19,400 nt of DNA from Ceratorhiza oryzae-sativae (lineage: Eukaryota; Basidiomycota; Agaricomycetes; Cantharellales; Ceratobasidiaceae): contig JARWMV010000202.1 of assembly GCA_030998015.1 (NCBI GenBank), forward strand, positions 1-19,400, read 5' to 3'. Position 1 is the stretch's first letter. Each line of letters starts with the position of its first letter. Positions 15,395 to 19,400 of the stretch are shown here, in pieces. Under the pieces are notes generated by a model. That model worked only from the letters and a program-made list of their open reading frames with translations. It did no database searches and had not been told where the DNA came from. A program made the position numbers and the translations under genes.

Positions 15395-15592
15395 TCACCT
15401 GTTGAAAGCTAAAGAGTTCCAACGATTTAGCTCCTTTAATTTGGGATCTCGCAAAGGGGACCATTTGTGAAGTACTGGCTGCCACACATCAGAGATGACC
15501 GAGCCCAATTGGGTAAGCCAATCGGAGTACGCTACGAGAAAAGTTAGGAGTAAAAAGATCAACACCGCAGGCGGGATCAGCAAAGATGACAC
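15395..15592 (-). other. Small hydrophobic ORF, doubtful
   Basis: A 65-codon frame with GTG start and a strongly hydrophobic N-terminus (SSLLIPPAVLIFLLLTFLVA) followed by a polar tail (SPLRDPKLKELNRWNSLAFN). I recognise no family. The surrounding 15235-15600 is less AT-rich than the genes and shares GCAAAGGGGACCATTTG with 16750-16770, so it may be intergenic or imported sequence. Confidence 0.2.
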
Positions 15593-15748
15593 GGACGGTA
15601 AATATAAACAAAAAAGAGGGGAGTGATAGTTTATAGAATATTTCCAGCCCCCCCGATTTGCGCATCCAGCATTGTATTTATATATAAATACATGCTGTTA
15701 TGATGGCCAAATCGAACTCTTACCGTCCTCGCCCCTACAAATTGATGT

Positions 15749-15970
15749 CCGCCGGCGTTAGAGGGAATCCTCAGATGAGGTAGCCTTGACCATGAGTCTC
15801 ATGGTCCAGGCTACCTCCCATAAAGATTCCCTCGTAGAAAATGACGACCGTTCGTCATTTTCAGCCGGCGGCTAAATATCGATATTATGCCGCGCACTAG
15901 CAATCGCAAACGGTTGCGATTGCTCACGTTGGTTGGTGGGACAAGTCCCACCAGCAACTAACGCGCGCGG
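15749..15970 (+). repeat. PR1 copy 13, long form
   Basis: Complete 222-bp PR1 between CAAATTGATGT and GCCTACGCAAAGC. Hairpin P (15668-15697) lies just left, inside CGATTTG/CAAATCG arms. Confidence 0.95.
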
Positions 15971-17055
15971 GCCTACGCAAAGCATCACCCCGCTAATCGA
16001 TACCCCTGCCAAGACGTGCGCTAAAGCGCAGTTCTCTAGGCAGGGTGTAGATTTGCCTTCGCAAATCATCGATTAGTTGAGCCCTCCGCGCTTAGGCCGC
16101 CCTGCGGGCGATCAAAGAGCGCGGAGGGATTTGTAAGGAGCGTTCAGCGCTTAGGCCGCGCCTAAAGGCGCGATCAAAGAGCGCTGCCCAAGGGTCACGG
16201 TTGGGTTAGGCGTTCACTGATCGGTCATCGTAGACCCCCAACAAGGCAATGGCCTCCCAATGCGTTAGCCCTACGGGCCAACGCATTGGGGGGGGCCATT
16301 ACCTTATTGGGGGGCTTGTCCGGCAGGGACGCTCCCAAAGTAGCAGCGTGTACTTGTACACGCTGACGACAGGGTTAGGGTTCTGCGCCATCTTTGATGA
16401 ACCAGAAGCGGAAAACCGGACCTACGGCACATGGCCGAGTATACTAGGGCTGGGCTCCCTAATGGGAATCCGCAGTGTTTTACCTTAGACCGCGCTTTTC
16501 TGTACATTACAGCAGACCCCCAATGATTGCAATGCGCGCCATTGACCCCCCAAACTGATGCAGCTATGCTGCATTGTTTGGGGGGGTAATGGCACTCCCA
16601 ATACGTTGGCCTTACAGGCTTGGTAACGCATTGGGAGGTCATTGCATTATTGGGGGGCTGCTGCCCCCAGGGGCCGGAGGATCGTGCTAGCACGATCGTA
16701 ATCGGCGGATCCGCGGGGTGAATGATCACGAGTACGGAGTTTCCCCATCTGCGGAGCACAAAGGGGACCATTTGCGCGGTAGGCTAAATAGCCTCGTTTT
16801 ATGACCCCAAATTGGGGGTGTAGATTTGCCTGCGCAAATCACCCCCAATTTAGGAGTCCTCAGCGCTTAGGCCGCGCCTAAAGGCGCGATCAGAGAGTTG
16901 GATAAAAAAAAACGACATCTGCTGAGGCCCCTAATTCAGGGATGGTGCCGTGTCCTCTAGCTGAAATTGTTGCACGTACGTGCAACAACTTCACGCTTGT
17001 AGAGGAGACGTCTGTGTGCGGCTTAAGCCGTACACAGACGGATCCGAAGCTTGAG
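15971..17055. repeat. Gene-free hairpin cluster
   Basis: In order: CTAATCGA/TCGATTAG enclosing B (16003-16045) and the 23-bp GATTTGC hairpin (16046-16068); D (about 16085-16127) and a D variant (about 16145-16182); H variants (16254-16291 and 16597-16640); N (about 16346-16363); G (16545-16587); J core (about 16679-16698); AAATTGGGGG/CCCCCAATTT enclosing the 23-bp hairpin (16809-16851); a D variant (about 16861-16895); E (16967-16988) and M (about 17006-17040). Between 16370 and 16500 is plain sequence without a recognisable gene. Confidence 0.75.
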
Positions 17056-17310
17056 GCGGAACTACCCACCATCCCTTGAATAGGGTAAACTAACCAGGGA
17101 GTATGGTATTAATGAAATATAATTTGATATTGTAGATATCAACACATTTTCCCCATTATGTTTTACCCCGCCGAGCTTTAACGCAGGCGGGTGTCATCTT
17201 TGATGTACGTAATCCGTCCGGGGTTGGTAGATAAAACCATCCATCCCCTGCCGGGGCATCCTTCAGAGGATGAGGCCTATAGTACCTCACTCTCGGATGG
17301 AGGGGGATTA
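17056..17310. other. nad5 downstream region
   Basis: Follows the nad5 stop on the minus strand. It has a CCCGCC/GGCGGG hairpin (about 17168-17191) and CCATCC ... GGATGG enclosing CATCCTTCAGAGGATG (about 17240-17300). The latter stem is close to the stop codon and could mark the transcript's 3' end (inference). Confidence 0.4.
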
Positions 17311-18240
17311 TTATGCTTTAGCTGTGGCATTTAATAACACTAATGAAGATAGATAGATGATTACCAATCGGATTTCACTTAGTGGAGATGTATCTAATAA
17401 AATAGGTGCGAAAAGTAAGAATAGTAAAGTTATCAATCCTAACACGATATATAGGGCGTAACTTGTGACGATTCCTGTATCTAATTTTGCTACGTTTGTT
17501 CCTGTTTTACTTAAGAATGAAGATATTCCATAAGGTCCTACTAGTTCGATCATACCTCTATCTAAGAATTTTGATATTGTATAACCTAATTGCAATCCTC
17601 CTTGAATGATATAATTATTATAGATTATATCTAATAAATATTTACCATTAAAGAATGAATATAGGCTGTGTCCTAATGGTGATTCGGTTAAATCTACTAG
17701 GAATGTAGGTGATTTGTGGTAAAGGAATAGAGCTAAAGCTGCAGCAAATACACTCCCTATTGTAGGTAGTAATTTAAATAAGATAGGTAAAGAAAATTCA
17801 GCTTCTATCAATGTTACGTGATCCGGGTGGATGAATAAACTATTAGCAAAGAAATCGGTTCCTACTCCTACAAATAAATCTGCAAACACATAACCAAAGA
17901 AAATACTAAATAGAGAAAGAATAAATAGTGGGATTACCACTGTTAAATCTCCTTCATGTACATGAAGGTAGTCTGTTTTAGGTGCATTTGGATAAGTTAA
18001 GAATACTAGAGAAATTAATCGGAATGAGTAGAAAGCTGTTAATACAGCTGTTATTGTTCCTAGCCAGTAGGCTGTTTGACCGGAGAAGCTATATTGAGCT
18101 CCTGCTAGTTCAATGATTAAATCTTTACTAAAGAATCCAGTTAACCATGGTAAAGCAGCTAAAGAAAGACTTCCCGCTAACATTGCAGTGTAAGTAAACG
18201 GCAGGAAATTAATAAGTCCTCCTAGTTTTCTTACGTCTTG
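17311..18240 (-). CDS. nad5: nad5 last exon, NADH dehydrogenase subunit 5
   Basis: Codes for the C-terminal 309 residues of NAD5, the antiporter-like proton-pumping subunit of complex I in the inner membrane. The exon opens QDVRKLGGLINFLPFTYTAM, continues LPWLTGFFSKDLIIELAG, AFYSFRLISLVF and many hydrophobic helices, and ends LVIIYLSSLVLLNATAKA before TAA at 17311. The GFFSKD and FYSFR motifs are diagnostic. The 5' boundary is set at C 18240: the base before it is G, as at group I intron ends, and QDVRK is a known conserved block. The frame is intact and free of hairpins, so it looks functional. The upstream exons lie beyond the window's right edge. Confidence 0.95.
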   Translation of the reverse strand, partial: QDVRKLGGLINFLPFTYTAMLAGSLSLAALPWLTGFFSKDLIIELAGAQYSFSGQTAYWLGTITAVLTAFYSFRLISLVFLTYPNAPKTDYLHVHEGDLTVVIPLFILSLFSIFFGYVFADLFVGVGTDFFANSLFIHPDHVTLIEAEFSLPILFKLLPTIGSVFAAALALFLYHKSPTFLVDLTESPLGHSLYSFFNGKYLLDIIYNNYIIQGGLQLGYTISKFLDRGMIELVGPYGISSFLSKTGTNVAKLDTGIVTSYALYIVLGLITLLFLLFAPILLDTSPLSEIRLVIIYLSSLVLLNATAKA

Positions 18241-18306
18241 CGATTGTAAAATCTAAATTTGCATGGCATATAATAATTTGACCCTCATCATGTATGGCTT
18301 TAGCGA

Positions 18307-18991
18307 CTAGGGTATTTTTTTCAATCTATCATTTAAAGAGTTAATTTGAGTTAAACCCTGGGGGTCTAAATAAGACTTATTTTCTATTAAAGGTAGCATT
18401 TTTCTCCAAATCTCGAATTTTTTCAGTTTTAACCCTATTAAAGAATGAGAAACAAAATGTTGACTCCGCCGGCGTTAGAGGGAATCCTCAGATGAGGTAG
18501 CCTTGACCATGAGTCTCATGGTCCAGGCTACCTCCCATAAAGATTCCCTCGTAGAAAATGACGACCGTTCGTCATTTTCAGCCGGCGGCTAAATATCGAT
18601 ATTATGCCGCGCACTAGCAATCGCAAACGGTTGCGATTGCTCACGTTGGTTGGTGGGACAAGTCCCACCAGCAACTAACGCGCGCGGAGATCTGCTTCCA
18701 TGCAAGATTTATAAAATCTTGCTGGACCTAATTTAAATACTTTCCATTGAACTACGTTTTTACTTGTAATGTAGAGTTTACCTTTTCCACTAAAAAAATC
18801 TTGAATTTTAGTTAATAACAATTTTTCTCTAATATTTAAAGTTATGGATAGAAAGGCAACAACTAAATTAACACCTTTACGGTGGTTTTGGGCCCTACGG
18901 GCTCCCTTTTTATAGTAATAAAAAAAGACCCATCACCTTGTCTGCCTTCCGGGGTTAACGTTTCTAATTGGTTGAATTGTTGGGTATTAAA
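18307..18991 (-). pseudogene. Remains of a LAGLIDADG endonuclease in the nad5 intron
   Basis: Pieces in order on the minus strand: QLETLTPEGRQGDGSFFITI (a degraded second LAGLIDADG motif), about 35 bp of GC sequence with ACCTTTACGGTGG (shared with 1040-1060), then VVAFLSITLNIREKLLLTKI, QDFFSGKGKLYI, SKNVVQWKVFKL. Hairpin F and PR1 copy 14 follow, then IGLKLKKFEIWRKMLPLIEN, KSYLDPQGLTQINSLNDRL and a stop at 18307-18309. Its first domain is absent. Two insertions and a changed motif make it inactive. It ends 67 bp before nad5 exon sequence. Confidence 0.8.
18466..18687 (+). repeat. PR1 copy 14, long form
   Basis: Complete 222-bp PR1 between GTTGACT and AGATCTGCTTCC. It adjoins an inverted hairpin F (18697-18726), and both sit in the nad5 intron endonuclease remains. 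Confidence 0.95.
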
Positions 18992-18995
18992 TAGC

Positions 18996-19400
18996 TTACA
19001 GGCCTATTTTATAAAGCATCATCGGGGGCATTAAATCCCCGCCGGCGTTAGAGGGAATCCTCAGATGAGGTAGCCTTGACCATGAGTCTCATGGTCCAGG
19101 CTACCTCCCATAAAGATTCCCTCGTAGAAAATGACGACCGTTCGTCATTTTCAGCCGGCGGCTAAATATCGATATTATGCCGCGCACTAGCAATCGCAAA
19201 CGGTTGCGATTGCTCACGTTGGTTGGTGGGACAAGTCCCACCAGCAACTAACGCGCGCGGAGATTGTACTACAGGTAAGGATTTTTTAGGAATTACAATT
19301 CTATAACCATTACCACTAGCTACTTTTGTACAATTTAAGTCCCATTTGGCATTTAAAGTTTGGATTAATAAGTCTACTTCTGCCAAAGTAAATGATTCTG
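18996..19400 (-). pseudogene. C-terminal end of a second LAGLIDADG endonuclease, split by PR1
   Basis: The frame enters from the right edge: ESFTLAEVDLLIQTLNAKW, then NGYRIVIPKKSLPVVQS. PR1 copy 15 follows, then DLMPPMMLYKIGL and TAA (18996-18998). This is the normal ending of the single-motif LAGLIDADG family, and the same codon junction is interrupted in the gene at 6861-8785. The two proteins differ clearly in the neighbouring residues, so they are not a recent duplicate. The N-terminal part is outside the window. Confidence 0.85.
19039..19260 (+). repeat. PR1 copy 15, long form
   Basis: Complete 222-bp PR1 with flanks AAATCC and AGATTGTAC, matching those of copy 3. Confidence 0.95.

Noticed and set aside
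15690..15725. tRNA suggested by CAAATCGAACTCTTACC
   Set aside because: The T stem does not pair; the sequence is one arm of a palindrome with CGATTTG that encloses hairpin P.
12873..15970. CRISPR array
   Set aside because: Repeats are 172-222 bp, internally palindromic, in both orientations and irregularly spaced, with no spacer pattern; a fungal mitochondrial setting makes it untenable.
15872..16069. Recurrent peptide ending RALVAGGTCPTNQREQSQPF... shared by many open frames
   Set aside because: It is the minus-strand translation of the right half of PR1; it has no start of its own, ends at the same TAG in every copy and has no protein features.
16249..16771. Overlapping frames on both strands at 16249-16771
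   Set aside because: They cover G, H, J and N hairpins and have no recognisable domain; codon content is that of the repeats.

Overview
The window is fungal mitochondrial DNA, most likely from an agaricomycete basidiomycete. The cox1 start ([17 protein letters not shown], then LSAPGVQFL and YLVPVQIGAPD) and the nad5 C-terminal exon are of basidiomycete type. TGA must be read as Trp in one intron ORF (codon at 2736-2738). Genes are AT-rich, carry group I introns with homing endonuclease genes (HEGs), and nearly all lie on the minus strand. The species cannot be named from the sequence; the repeat load resembles the very large repeat-inflated mitogenomes of some Agaricomycetes (inference).

Layout, read right to left along the minus strand. 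18996-19400: end of a LAGLIDADG HEG. 18307-18991: broken second LAGLIDADG HEG. 17311-18240: last exon of nad5. 11745-17310: gene-poor, packed with GC-rich palindromes, with one clear tRNA-Ser(GCU) (12540-12622) and a degenerate second copy (12694-12776). 9856-11438: a GIY-YIG HEG cut into four pieces. 9138-9174: a fragment of a second cox1 start. 6861-8785: a LAGLIDADG HEG cut into five pieces. 6288-6524: cox1 exon 1. 4500-6287: intron 1 with an in-frame LAGLIDADG ORF and a group I core. 4464-4499: a 36-bp cox1 exon 2. Below 4464: intron 2, whose HEG is interrupted inside its first LAGLIDADG motif by a 1.25-kb insert carrying another HEG; its group I core is at 1655-1960. 828-1616: remains of a third LAGLIDADG HEG. 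28-786: a probable nad2 5' exon running into another LAGLIDADG ORF.

The striking content is a population of mobile GC-rich hairpin elements. The largest, called PR1 here, occurs 15 times on both strands, in a 172-bp and a 222-bp form. It has near-perfect 13-nt terminal inverted repeats and a series of internal hairpins, two of which have 6-nt loops perfectly complementary to each other. More than ten smaller hairpin families are scattered, nested in each other and inserted in HEGs. Several empty-site/filled-site pairs can be read within the window. In many of them the newcomer sits at the exact centre of an older palindrome, suggesting insertion into hairpin tips or cruciform loops. Most HEGs here are pseudogenes broken by these elements; cox1 exons 1-2, nad5 and tRNA-Ser remain clean.
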